Source: Pseudothermotoga sp. (lineage in GTDB: Bacteria; Thermotogota; Thermotogae; Thermotogales; DSM-5069). Taken from it: 64,000 nt of DNA. Both the position numbers and the translations under genes were made by a program. Positions 52,271 to 60,912 of this stretch are shown here, piece by piece. Where the stretch lies: assembly GCA_025060105.1 (NCBI GenBank), contig JANXCS010000004.1, positions 124,001-188,000 on the forward strand, written 5' to 3'. Each line of letters starts with the position of its first letter. Within the stretch, counting starts at the first letter, position 1. The notes beneath the pieces were generated by a model, which worked only from the letters and a program-made list of their open reading frames with translations, ran no database searches and was not told where the DNA came from.

Positions 52271-54937
52271 TCAGTCAACAGATTTGGTCAACTTTTTGTC
52301 GTGAATGAGTGTAGCTTGAGCCGCTGCAAGCCTCGCTATAGGTACCCTGTACGGTGAACAACTCACATAGTCTAAGCCAGCTTTGTGGAAGAAATGGATG
52401 GACCTTGGATCTCCTCCATGTTCTCCACACACACCGACCTTCAAGTTGGGCCTCGCTTGTTTCCCCTTCTTAGTACCCATCTCAACCAACACACCAACAC
52501 CATCGTAATCGAGTGTCTTGAATGGATCGTGCTCGAGTATACCCTTTTCTAAGTATTCCGGCAGGAACTTACCAACATCATCTCGGCTGAACGCGAATGT
52601 CATCTGTGTCAAGTCGTTCGTCCCAAAGCTGAAGAATTCTGCCTCTTTTGCTATTTCATCGGCTGTAACGCAAGCTCTCGGTACTTCGATCATCGTTCCT
52701 ATTTTGTAATCGATCTTCAAACCTGACTCTTCTATCATTTTGTCAGCAACCTCTTTGATGATCTTCTTCAAGAACGATATCTCATTCACGTGTCCCACCA
52801 AAGGTATCATGATCTCCGGTATGACATCCATACCCGTTTCCTTTTTCAATTCGATCGCAGCGCCTATGATTGCCTTTGTCTGCATGATTGCTATCTCAGG
52901 ATAAGTTATGGTGAGCCTGCAACCACGATGACCGAGCATTGGGTTCAGCTCAGTCAGAGATTTAACGATGTCTTTCAAGTCCTTCGGTGATATGCCAAGC
53001 TCCTTCGCCGTCTCTTCGATCTGCTCGTCGTCGTGCGGTAAGAACTCATGGAGTGGTGGATCTATCAGCCTGATCGTGACGGGATAACCAGCCATGAATT
53101 TGAACAAGCCTTTGAAGTCTTCCTTCTGCAATGGTAACAACTCATTCAGTGCTTTTTCCCTTTCTTCCTTCGTCTTCGCAACGATCATCCTGCGCATCTT
53201 AGGTATTCTATCTTTCTCAAAGAACATGTGCTCGGTTCTGCAGAGTCCTATACCCTCTGCACCAAACTTCCTCGCCACTTCGGCGTCCCTTGGTATATCG
53301 GCATTGGCTCTAACACCGAGTTTTCTGATTTCATCTGCCCACATCAAAAGCTCTGCCACTTCACCTTCGAGACCCACAGGTTTGATCGTATCAACTTTTC
53401 CAAGGAGGACTTCTCCTGTGGAACCGTCTATTGATATCCACTCACCTTCTTTGACGAAGATATCGTTGACCCTGAACAATCCCTCTTCTTCCTTGACTTC
53501 GATCGTCTCTGCACCAACGATCGCTGGTTTACCCATACCCCTGGCAACAACTGCTGCGTGGGATGTCATACCACCTCTGGAAGTGAGTATACCCTGTGCG
53601 AACGCCATTCCCCCGACATCCTCAGGGCTCGTTTCAGGTCGGACGAGTATCACTTTTTGCCCGCTTCTCCCCATTTCCTCAGCTTTTTTAGAATTGAAAA
53701 TAACCATACCAGTCGCGGCACCAGGAGAAGCAGGCAAACCTTTCGCTATCACTTTTGCTTTCGCTCTCGCTTTATCCTCAAAACGAGGATGCAGTACACG
53801 TTCCACATCTTCAGGTTTGACACGCAGTACGGCTTCTTGTTTGGTGATGATACCTTCTTTCGCCATATCCACAGCGATCTTGATGGCCGCTCTAGAGGTT
53901 CTCTTTCCGCTCCTTGTCTGGAGCATGTAGAGCTTGCCTTCCTCGATCGTGAACTCTATATCCTGCATGTCTCTGTAATGTCTCTCCAGTTTGTCCATTA
54001 TCGCCATCAGCTCGTCATAAACTTTTGGCATCAAACGTTTCAATTCCGCAAGTGGAACTGGTGTTCTGATCCCTGCAACTACATCCTCACCTTGCGCGTT
54101 TTGCAAGAATTCTCCGTAGACTTCTTTTTCTCCTGTGTTGGGATTGCGTGTGAAAGCGACACCTGTTCCAGATCGCTCACCCATATTCCCAAAAACCATG
54201 GCAACGACGTTGACAGCCGTTCCGAGCAATTCATCCTCTTTGATGTTGTGTATTTCCCTGTATTTGACAGCTCTGTCACTCATCCAACTTCTGAATACCG
54301 CATCGATCGCAAGCCACAGTTGTTTCTCTACATCCTGAGGGAATTCCTTACCCTCTTCTTCGTAGATGCCTTTGTAAATATCGACCAATTTCATCAGATC
54401 GTTGGCATCAAGCTCGATGTCCAGCTTGACACCCTTTTGTTTTTTGACTTCTTCGAGTGCGTTTTCAAATTTACTCCTCGGAATTCCAAGCGCCGTGTCA
54501 CCGAACATCTGCAGGAACCTTCTGTAGGCATCGTAGGCAAACCGTGGATTGTTCGTCATTTTGATTAAACCTTTAACCGTTCGATCGTTCAATCCGAGGT
54601 TCAAAATAGTGTCCATCATACCTGGCATCGATATGGCTGCGCCCGATCTAACCGACACGAGTAGTGGTTTGTCTGGATCACCGAAACCTTTACCTGTGAC
54701 CTTCTCAAGCCTCTTCATCGCTTCGTCAACTTGATATTTAAGACCTTCAGGATAAGTGTAACCATGTTGATAATAGTATCTGCACACCTCAGCGGAAATA
54801 GTGAATCCAGGGGGAACTGGTATTCCCAAGTTCGTCATTTCTGCTAGGTTCGCACCTTTACCGCCGAGTATGTCCTTCATCTCAGCGTTTCCTTCAGCCG
54901 AACCGTCGGCAAAGAAATAAACCAACTTCTTGTTCAT
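52271..54937 (-). CDS. ppdK: Pyruvate, phosphate dikinase
   Basis: An 888-residue enzyme that interconverts pyruvate, ATP and Pi with PEP, AMP and PPi. The N-terminal ATP-grasp domain starts with GGKGANLAEMTNLGIPVPPGFTIS across two adjacent stretches; the central swivel domain carries the phospho-histidine in LTSRGGMTSHAAVVARGMGK; the C-terminal TIM barrel ends with GVCGEHGGDPRSIHFF. The ATG at 54937 follows GGGAGGTG and gives the standard start. Thermotogales use PPDK in glycolysis or gluconeogenesis. It follows an unknown exported protein by 13 nt, so both may share a transcript. Confidence 0.96.
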   Translation of the reverse strand: MNKKLVYFFADGSAEGNAEMKDILGGKGANLAEMTNLGIPVPPGFTISAEVCRYYYQHGYTYPEGLKYQVDEAMKRLEKVTGKGFGDPDKPLLVSVRSGAAISMPGMMDTILNLGLNDRTVKGLIKMTNNPRFAYDAYRRFLQMFGDTALGIPRSKFENALEEVKKQKGVKLDIELDANDLMKLVDIYKGIYEEEGKEFPQDVEKQLWLAIDAVFRSWMSDRAVKYREIHNIKEDELLGTAVNVVAMVFGNMGERSGTGVAFTRNPNTGEKEVYGEFLQNAQGEDVVAGIRTPVPLAELKRLMPKVYDELMAIMDKLERHYRDMQDIEFTIEEGKLYMLQTRSGKRTSRAAIKIAVDMAKEGIITKQEAVLRVKPEDVERVLHPRFEDKARAKAKVIAKGLPASPGAATGMVIFNSKKAEEMGRSGQKVILVRPETSPEDVGGMAFAQGILTSRGGMTSHAAVVARGMGKPAIVGAETIEVKEEEGLFRVNDIFVKEGEWISIDGSTGEVLLGKVDTIKPVGLEGEVAELLMWADEIRKLGVRANADIPRDAEVARKFGAEGIGLCRTEHMFFEKDRIPKMRRMIVAKTKEEREKALNELLPLQKEDFKGLFKFMAGYPVTIRLIDPPLHEFLPHDDEQIEETAKELGISPKDLKDIVKSLTELNPMLGHRGCRLTITYPEIAIMQTKAIIGAAIELKKETGMDVIPEIMIPLVGHVNEISFLKKIIKEVADKMIEESGLKIDYKIGTMIEVPRACVTADEIAKEAEFFSFGTNDLTQMTFAFSRDDVGKFLPEYLEKGILEHDPFKTLDYDGVGVLVEMGTKKGKQARPNLKVGVCGEHGGDPRSIHFFHKAGLDYVSCSPYRVPIARLAAAQATLIHDKKLTKSVD

Positions 54938-54950
54938 CAAAACACCTCCC

Positions 54951-56225
54951 TCATTTGATATACCAGTTTGTAGTATAACTGTTGTTCTCCACTGTGCCAA
55001 CAACTACTAAAACCGATTGAGAGGCTATCCCGAGCAATTTTTCAACGATGGGAGCAAGGTCCACGAAGACGAACAGAGAATGCTTCGCAGGATCAAAAAT
55101 TTTCAAAGCTTTTTCTAGAGAAAACCTCTCTTTGCTCTGCTGATCGCTGAACACTCTAACATACTTGCCATCACTCTTCACGGTGAAATTATCAATTTTC
55201 AGAGTGTCTGCTACGATCTCGCCTCGACCGAGAGTTTTGGCTATCTCTTGTATCGAAATTTTTGATTCGATCACCGCATAGAAAGACGGGTTAGTAGCTT
55301 TACCTTCCTTTTGAGTTTCGAAAAGGCTCTGTATGAACTGTGCCACGCCGATCGACACAGCCATTCTTCCTGTGGTTTTTTCAGAAAGGCCGAGGATCTT
55401 TTCAACCATGTTCCCCAGATCGTTCGAAATTCCAAAGGTTTGTGCGATCATACCGGAGAAAGTTGCAGGTATGGTGCCAAAAATTTGCTCGTAAGTACCT
55501 TTTAAGCTTGCGGCGCTCTGAACGTTCGAAAAGATGAAGATCTCTCCAGAGAGATTTGTATCTCTGTGTAGCGCATACGAAGACGCTGGTTTTGCGTCTG
55601 CCAAAACTTTGACTGCGGCATCATTCTTTGCCCTCAATCTTTGAAAACCGGTCAGCTTATCTTGCTCGACTTTCACCACAAAAACGGATTCGAACTCAGC
55701 CCCACTCAAATTGAGTTTTGGAGCGTAGCCAACAGCCCATACTGAATTATCCTCAAACCATTTGAGCACTTCGTTCGGTACACTGCCACCACCACTTAAG
55801 CATAGATCTATAAATTCACGCTTGTTCGAGATGAACACATAACCTTTTTGAGCTTTTGAGACCATCTCACTGCCCAGTAGATCACCAACAGCTTTGGCCA
55901 ACTTTTCTGCTTCTTTCGCGGGACCTGCGGCTAAGAGAAAGTTTTCTCCTTTCTGGACAAGCAGAATTTGGTTTGAGAGTAGTTCGTTGAACTGTTCAAT
56001 TTTTGTGCCGTACTTCACAAGCTGACTGGCCACAACACCTTGGATCATGTTTTCAAGACCGAGTCCGTTGATGAGTGTGTCGAACAGAGGTATTTTCTTC
56101 ATTTGATCATAGTACTTGGCGTTGTTTCTACTCAAAAGTATTGAGTCGTAACCTGCAGGAATGAACTCACTGATGCCGAACAAAATCGTACTTGTCAGCA
56201 TCAATAGCACGATCAAGTTTCTCAT
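54951..56225 (-). CDS. Exported protein of unknown function (DUF3352-like), upstream of ppdK
   Basis: A 424-residue protein I do not recognise with certainty. It has a signal peptide (MRNLIVLLMLTSTILFG) and no other strong hydrophobic segment apart from a weak C-terminal one near LLGIASQSVLVVVGTVE. The rest is mixed alpha/beta, with phrases such as GENFLLAAGPAKEAEKLAKAV and KHSLFVFVDLAP that recall DUF3352-type exported proteins. The ATG follows AGGGAGG. It is the first gene of a unit with ppdK, 13 nt apart, an odd pairing of an exported protein with a cytoplasmic enzyme. Confidence 0.6.
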   Translation of the reverse strand: MRNLIVLLMLTSTILFGISEFIPAGYDSILLSRNNAKYYDQMKKIPLFDTLINGLGLENMIQGVVASQLVKYGTKIEQFNELLSNQILLVQKGENFLLAAGPAKEAEKLAKAVGDLLGSEMVSKAQKGYVFISNKREFIDLCLSGGGSVPNEVLKWFEDNSVWAVGYAPKLNLSGAEFESVFVVKVEQDKLTGFQRLRAKNDAAVKVLADAKPASSYALHRDTNLSGEIFIFSNVQSAASLKGTYEQIFGTIPATFSGMIAQTFGISNDLGNMVEKILGLSEKTTGRMAVSIGVAQFIQSLFETQKEGKATNPSFYAVIESKISIQEIAKTLGRGEIVADTLKIDNFTVKSDGKYVRVFSDQQSKERFSLEKALKIFDPAKHSLFVFVDLAPIVEKLLGIASQSVLVVVGTVENNSYTTNWYIK

Positions 56226-56256
56226 CGGGATACCTCCCTACAAGATTTTTCACTCA

Positions 56257-56265
56257 ATAATACCA
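56257..56265 (-). promoter_or_regulatory. Extended -10 promoter for the exported protein and ppdK
   Basis: TGG-TATTAT on the minus strand, 32 nt before the ATG at 56225. There is no clear -35 at 17 nt. The remaining 200 bp up to the HU promoter show no gene. Confidence 0.5.
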
Positions 56266-56407
56266 TAAAATCAGCCAATATCAGGCTCTAGATTTCCAAA
56301 AATTTGAAAATATGGCGAGAATTTTTCTCTGGCTTCATCTAGTTCCTGTTTCCACCGTATTTCTTATAACTTCATTCAACGTTTTCATCGAAAAATTCTA
56401 GACCCAC

Positions 56408-56437
56408 TTGAAATGACTCGCCCCAAAGTGCTATTAT
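56408..56437 (+). promoter_or_regulatory. Promoter of the HU gene
   Basis: TTGAAA (56408-56413) and TATTAT (56432-56437) with an 18-base spacer, about 57 nt before the HU start codon. The leader contains AAGGAGGGGG just before the ATG. Confidence 0.75.
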
Positions 56438-56493
56438 ACAAGCAAGAGGGAGATATGATCTCCCGAAATCGCTGTAAGGAGGGGGGTTGAAGG

Positions 56494-56766
56494 ATGAACA
56501 AGAAGGAACTCGTCGACAAGGTCGCGAAGAAAGCCGGACTCAAGAAGAAAGATGTCAAGAAGATTGTCGACACGATGCTCGAGTCCATCACTGAAGCTCT
56601 GGCCAAGGGTGAGAAGGTCCAACTCGTTGGCTTTGGAAGCTTCGAGGTCCGCAAAGCTGCACAGAGGAAGGGTGTGAACCCACAGACGAAGAAACCAATC
56701 ACGATACCCGCAAGGAAAGTACCAAAATTCAGACCCGGCAAAGTCTTGAAGGAAAAAGTTAAGTGA
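56494..56766 (+). CDS. hup: DNA-binding protein HU
   Basis: A 90-residue HU/IHF-family nucleoid protein that bends and compacts DNA. The N-terminal helices MNKKELVDKVAKKAGLKKKD, the GEKVQLVGFGSFEVRKAAQR turn and the DNA-arm sequence NPQTKKPITIPARKVPKFRPGK are all standard. It is very lysine-rich. The gene has its own promoter and terminator and an exceptionally strong ribosome site, suggesting high expression. Confidence 0.97.
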   Translation: MNKKELVDKVAKKAGLKKKDVKKIVDTMLESITEALAKGEKVQLVGFGSFEVRKAAQRKGVNPQTKKPITIPARKVPKFRPGKVLKEKVK

Positions 56767-56770
56767 GTTT

Positions 56771-56792
56771 AAGGGGGCCACCTAGCCCCCTT
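56771..56792. terminator. Bidirectional terminator between HU and mnmE
   Basis: AAGGGGGC-CACCTA-GCCCCCTT, followed by CTCATTTT on the plus strand, between two convergent genes (HU plus, mnmE minus). On the minus strand the stem is followed by AAACTC, so it is more convincing as the HU terminator. Confidence 0.75.
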
Positions 56793-56793
56793 C

Positions 56794-58146
56794 TCATTTT
56801 CCAACACAGAAATCTTTGAATATACGTTCGATCAGATCACTCGTGTATTCTTTCCCCAGCAAATTATCGAGTGCTTTGAGACATTCTCTCAATCTTTCTG
56901 CTACGATATCCAACTTTTCGAGATTCATTTCTTCGATCGCCGATTCGAGGTTTGTTTGACATGACAATAGAAGTTCGTACTGGCGTGCTGTGGTGATATA
57001 GCCTTCACTGTTTTCAAAAAGATCTTGAACTTGTTTTACTATCTCTTCTTCGAGTTGCTCCACACCCTCTCTCTTAAGGGCAGAGATCACTAGAACGTGA
57101 GCGTTCGTTCCAAGCGCTTCTCTTAGGCTTTCGATATCTATCTTTTCAACCACATCGACCTTGTTCACCACAACCAAGTATCTTTTTTGCTTTATGAGTT
57201 GTAGTATCCTCAAATCGTCCTCATCCAAGGGGGAACTCGCATCGAGAACAAAAAGAATCAAATCCCCCTGAGTTGCCGCGTTTATAGCCCTTTCTACACC
57301 TATTTTTTCAACCCTATCGTGTGTGTCCCTTATGCCCGCAGTATCGAGCAATGTGAACGTGATACCCTTGATAGTTACACTGGCCTCTATGATGTCACGG
57401 GTTGTACCCGGTACCTCCGTCACGATCGCTCTTTCCTCATTGAGTAAGGCATTGAGTAAGGTCGATTTACCAACGTTAGGTTTACCTACTATGACTATCT
57501 TCAAACCTTTCGAGATAGCCAATCTGCTATCCGCATTCTTCAAAGCTTCATCCACTTTGCCGGTAAGCTCTAAAAGCATCGTCTTCATCTGCGTTGGTTC
57601 GGTCAAAACTTCATCAGGATAATCGAACTCAACCTCTATCTGGGCAAGCACACCTAGAAGATCTTCTCGTAACTGTTCAACCAGCTTGGCCAATCTGCCC
57701 GAAAGATTCGCCGCTGCCATTTTAACTGCTGTTTTCGATGTTGCTTCTATAATTTGTTTTATAGACTCAGCCTTGGTCAGGTCCATCTTGCCATTCAAAA
57801 AAGCTCTCTTGGTGAACTCACCAGCTTCCGCAAGTCTCGCGCCAGTTTGCAAAAATCTTTCTAAAACCATTTGGGTCACGATGGGTCCACCGTGACACAT
57901 CACTTCCACCATGTCTTCACCCGTGTAAGAGTTGGGAGATTTGTAAAAGACGACCACAACTTCGTCCAGTACCTGGCCGTTTTCGTCCAAGACAAAATTA
58001 TGGTAAACTCTTCGTGGTTCAATGGTGCTTGGTACACTGCTGAGGGTTTGGAGACAAATCTTCCAAGAATCCGGGCCGCTCAAACGAATCACCGATATTG
58101 CACCGATACCTCTGGGACTCGATATGGCAGCTATTGTATCTGACAA
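56794..58146 (-). CDS. mnmE: tRNA modification GTPase MnmE
   Basis: A 450-residue GTPase that, with MnmG, makes the 5-carboxymethylaminomethyl group on wobble uridine of tRNAs. The N-terminal folate-binding domain starts SDTIAAISSPRGIGAISVIR; the G domain has G1 IVGKPNVGKSTLLNALL, G2 PGTTRD, G3 LLDTAGIRDT and G4 VVNKVD; and the protein ends with the functional cysteine motif FCVGK. TTG at 58146 is chosen since GGGAG lies 8 nt upstream and the family begins there; the frame extends upstream into yqeY. It starts 4 nt after the yqeY stop. Confidence 0.94.
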   Translation of the reverse strand: MSDTIAAISSPRGIGAISVIRLSGPDSWKICLQTLSSVPSTIEPRRVYHNFVLDENGQVLDEVVVVFYKSPNSYTGEDMVEVMCHGGPIVTQMVLERFLQTGARLAEAGEFTKRAFLNGKMDLTKAESIKQIIEATSKTAVKMAAANLSGRLAKLVEQLREDLLGVLAQIEVEFDYPDEVLTEPTQMKTMLLELTGKVDEALKNADSRLAISKGLKIVIVGKPNVGKSTLLNALLNEERAIVTEVPGTTRDIIEASVTIKGITFTLLDTAGIRDTHDRVEKIGVERAINAATQGDLILFVLDASSPLDEDDLRILQLIKQKRYLVVVNKVDVVEKIDIESLREALGTNAHVLVISALKREGVEQLEEEIVKQVQDLFENSEGYITTARQYELLLSCQTNLESAIEEMNLEKLDIVAERLRECLKALDNLLGKEYTSDLIERIFKDFCVGK

Positions 58147-58150
58147 TCTC

Positions 58151-58600
58151 TCAACTCCCAGCGAGAAGTTCGGAAACGATCTTGTTGACGAGTTTACCGT
58201 CGGCTCTTCCTTTGACATGTGGCATGATGGCTTTCATAGCTGTTCCGATGTCTTTTGGTCCGGCCAGTTTCAATTCTGAGATGATCTTCTTGGCAAGCTC
58301 TCTTATTTCCTCCTCACTCATTTGCTTAGGCATGTAGGACTGTATAATTTGAATTTCCTCTTTCTCTGCTTGAGCTAAGTCTTGTCTTCCGCCTTTTTCG
58401 TACATTTCTATAGCTTCCTGCCTTCTTTTTATCTCTTTCAGCATGATCTGAAGTATTTCTTCGTCCGTGGCTGGTCCGATCTTTTCAACTTCAAAATTTT
58501 TGATTGCCGCTAAAATCATTCTCAAAGTCCTCACTTTCGCTTCCTCTTTGTTTTTCATGGCATCTTTTAGATCTTGACTCAACCTTGCTTTCAATTCCAC
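58151..58600 (-). CDS. GatB/YqeY-domain protein
   Basis: A 149-residue helical protein of the YqeY family, similar to the tail domain of amidotransferase GatB. It shows KVRTLRMILAAIKNFEVE, RRQEAIEMYEKGGRQDLAQAE and the C-terminal PHVKGRADGKLVNKIVSELL. Family members may bind tRNA, but the role is not known. GTG at 58600 follows GGAGGTG by 6 nt, so it is preferred over the TTG at 58615 inside that site. It is placed between the HD-GYP gene and mnmE. Confidence 0.88.
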   Translation of the reverse strand: MELKARLSQDLKDAMKNKEEAKVRTLRMILAAIKNFEVEKIGPATDEEILQIMLKEIKRRQEAIEMYEKGGRQDLAQAEKEEIQIIQSYMPKQMSEEEIRELAKKIISELKLAGPKDIGTAMKAIMPHVKGRADGKLVNKIVSELLAGS

Positions 58601-58618
58601 AGTGCTCACCTCCAAATT

Positions 58619-59671
58619 TCATTCGATCACTGAAGCCACCTTGAGATCTCTCACCTCGGTCAGATCGATGATCTCACCGTACTCCGTTTGAACAATCGGT
58701 CTTAAAGGATTGTTTCTATTCACACCAACCACGATGGACTTGTGTCCATTGCTGAGCATAACTGTAGTACCTATAGGATAAAGTCCCAGTATGGAGATCA
58801 TGGTCTGTACCACCTTGGGATCCAGTTTTCCCAGGGAAGCCAATTTCACAAGTTCTGATATGGCTTTGTACGGCGTCCAAGATGGCTTGTAAGATCTACT
58901 CGAAACGAGTGCATCGTAGATATCAACGACGCTCACGATACGTGCAAACAAACTTATCTGCTGATCTCTCAATCCAGCTAAATAACCAGATCCATCGATC
59001 TTCTCATGATGATCTCTAACGCTGCTCAAAACATTTTCATCGTTCAAACCAGATTTTCTGCAAATTCTCTCACCGAACATCACATGTTTTTTCATGATTT
59101 CGAACTCTTCGGGTGTCAACCGCCTTGGCGCTAAGAGTATTTCTCGTGGGACCAAAACTTTGCCCACATCGTGGATCATGGAAGAGAAAGCAAGATGAGA
59201 GAGTGACTCCAGTTTTAAACCCATTTCCAATCCGATCAGGGTTGAAATCATACTCACGTGTACTTCGTGGGTGTACGTGTACTCCTCGTCAGTTTGCTGA
59301 ACGAGAAAGACGAGTGACAACTTGTCACCATAGCTTTTTAAAACGTCACTCAAGATAGTCTGTGAAGCCCTCCAAACTTGTTCACTATCTATTTTGAATT
59401 TTTCAACGGCGGAAATGAATACCCGTTTAATCTCCTCTTTGGCCGTTTCGATCTTCTGCGGATCAACTACCGGAGGTAAAAACTCGTTCACCTTGACCCA
59501 GATTCGATCGATGCCGTTGAGTTTGAGAATCTCGATCTTGTCCGGTGTGATATTGTTTCCAGCGTCGATCAAGATCCGTCCATCTGGGCCCTTGATAGTT
59601 TCCAGGGAAACTTCTACTCCCGTGAGCGCTTCCACACTCTTCAAAATGATCTGTGAGGCTTCAATCTTCAA
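58619..59671 (-). CDS. HD-GYP domain phosphodiesterase-like protein
   Basis: A 350-residue protein. The N-terminal 120 residues are a small beta domain (TIKGPDGRILIDAGNNITPDKI) as in many HD-GYP proteins. The HD-GYP core follows with SSMIHDVGKVLVP, later HVMFGERICR, and DHHEKIDGSGYLAGLRDQQI, then VSVVDIYDALVSSRSYKP. Such domains hydrolyse cyclic di-GMP or related dinucleotides. The defining GYP is GYL here. The last 70 residues form an extra beta-rich end. The start overlaps the M16 peptidase gene by 11 nt. Confidence 0.87.
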   Translation of the reverse strand: MKIEASQIILKSVEALTGVEVSLETIKGPDGRILIDAGNNITPDKIEILKLNGIDRIWVKVNEFLPPVVDPQKIETAKEEIKRVFISAVEKFKIDSEQVWRASQTILSDVLKSYGDKLSLVFLVQQTDEEYTYTHEVHVSMISTLIGLEMGLKLESLSHLAFSSMIHDVGKVLVPREILLAPRRLTPEEFEIMKKHVMFGERICRKSGLNDENVLSSVRDHHEKIDGSGYLAGLRDQQISLFARIVSVVDIYDALVSSRSYKPSWTPYKAISELVKLASLGKLDPKVVQTMISILGLYPIGTTVMLSNGHKSIVVGVNRNNPLRPIVQTEYGEIIDLTEVRDLKVASVIE

Positions 59672-60896
59672 TCGCCCTCACCACACCACTTTCGGTGCCG
59701 GCCGGCACTACACCTACCCAGTGCCACGGTCTTTCACAAATCTGCCTCCAAAGAGTCCTCACACGCTTTAGAGTAACTGCTTCGATCCTCTTCAACATCT
59801 CGTCCACGGTCAATGGTTCACCTTTCGCCATCAAAAGTTCTAGTACATATCCAAATATGCTCGAGACACTCTCGGTCATCATCTTGAGTTTGCCCATTAG
59901 GCGCTGTTTTCCGTACTCGAACAGATCCTCGGTTATGTCTTGCTTCGCTATTTTTTTCAATTCTTCAACATACTTCTCCAATTTGTTCAAGCTCGTGCAA
60001 GCGTACACACCGAAGATACCTTTGTCCTTCCAGACGGTGTTCAAGACATCCACATCGTAAACGAGTCCAAGTTGCTCTCTTATCCGCATGAACAAAAGTG
60101 AACTCATACCGCTACCAAGCAAAGTGCTCAATACCATGAATGCAGGATAATCTTCACTGGATACGCCACAATCGAGACGCGTCCCACTTATCAGATGTAC
60201 CTGCGTCAGGTCTTTTTTACCCTCACAAACAGTTCTTTCTGGCTTGAAAAGAACATCAATCTTCGGAGGATCGATACCTCTGTTGTTTGCCTCAAGAACT
60301 TTCTTCAACTTTTCTAGAACGCTTTTGGTCACTTTGCCGGCAGCAACTACGTCTACATTTCCATAGTACGACGAATGAAAGGCTAGGACCTTTTCTCTGT
60401 TGAGTCTTTCGACTGTCTCTTTGTAGCCACTCACCGGCCGCGAGTACGGTTCCTCAAGATAAGTCTCAGCGAATAGATCCTGCACTCTACTTTCGTGATC
60501 TTCGTTGTAAGTTTTTATTTCTTCAATTATAACAGATTTTTCAAGCTCTATCGATCTCTCTTCCAGAAGGGGGTTGAAAACTATCTCCGAGAGAATTTCG
60601 ATGGCTTTCTCATGATGGTCGTGAGGTACTTTCGCGAAGTAAACGGTGAAATCCTTCGTCGTGAAAGCGTTTAGACCCCCTCCAACGATCTCAAGATTGA
60701 ATTTCAATGTGAATTCATCAAACTTTTTGGTACCTTTGAACGCAGCGTGCTCAATGAGATGGGCTAAGCCAGCCTCATTTGGCTCCTCATTGGCAGAGCC
60801 AACTGGTACGATGAACGCGAGCGACAGTGTTTTGACTGAAGAAATGGGCACGTAGTAAATGTGCCCATTTGAAGCCTTTGTGATTTCAATTTTCAT
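59661..60896 (-). CDS. M16-family zinc metallopeptidase
   Basis: A 411-residue inverzincin peptidase. The HxxEH zinc motif is in LAHLIEHAAFKGTKKF near residue 47, with the downstream glutamate region SVIIEEIKTYNEDHESRVQ. The C-terminal half has the inactive-lobe pattern GSGMSSLLFMRIREQLGLVYDV. Such enzymes (PqqL/YmxG-like) degrade peptides in the cytoplasm. It lies 17 nt behind pnp, an arrangement common in Gram-positive bacteria and Thermotogales, and is probably co-transcribed with it. Confidence 0.92.
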   Translation of the reverse strand: MKIEITKASNGHIYYVPISSVKTLSLAFIVPVGSANEEPNEAGLAHLIEHAAFKGTKKFDEFTLKFNLEIVGGGLNAFTTKDFTVYFAKVPHDHHEKAIEILSEIVFNPLLEERSIELEKSVIIEEIKTYNEDHESRVQDLFAETYLEEPYSRPVSGYKETVERLNREKVLAFHSSYYGNVDVVAAGKVTKSVLEKLKKVLEANNRGIDPPKIDVLFKPERTVCEGKKDLTQVHLISGTRLDCGVSSEDYPAFMVLSTLLGSGMSSLLFMRIREQLGLVYDVDVLNTVWKDKGIFGVYACTSLNKLEKYVEELKKIAKQDITEDLFEYGKQRLMGKLKMMTESVSSIFGYVLELLMAKGEPLTVDEMLKRIEAVTLKRVRTLWRQICERPWHWVGVVPAGTESGVVRAIED

Positions 60897-60912
60897 GACA
60901 CGTGCCTCCGTT

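Noticed and set aside
53094-54568. Two long plus-strand open frames opposite ppdK (278 and 336 codons)
   Set aside because: They are antisense to a well-conserved enzyme, have no plausible ribosome sites or family motifs, and their composition is that of complementary coding sequence.
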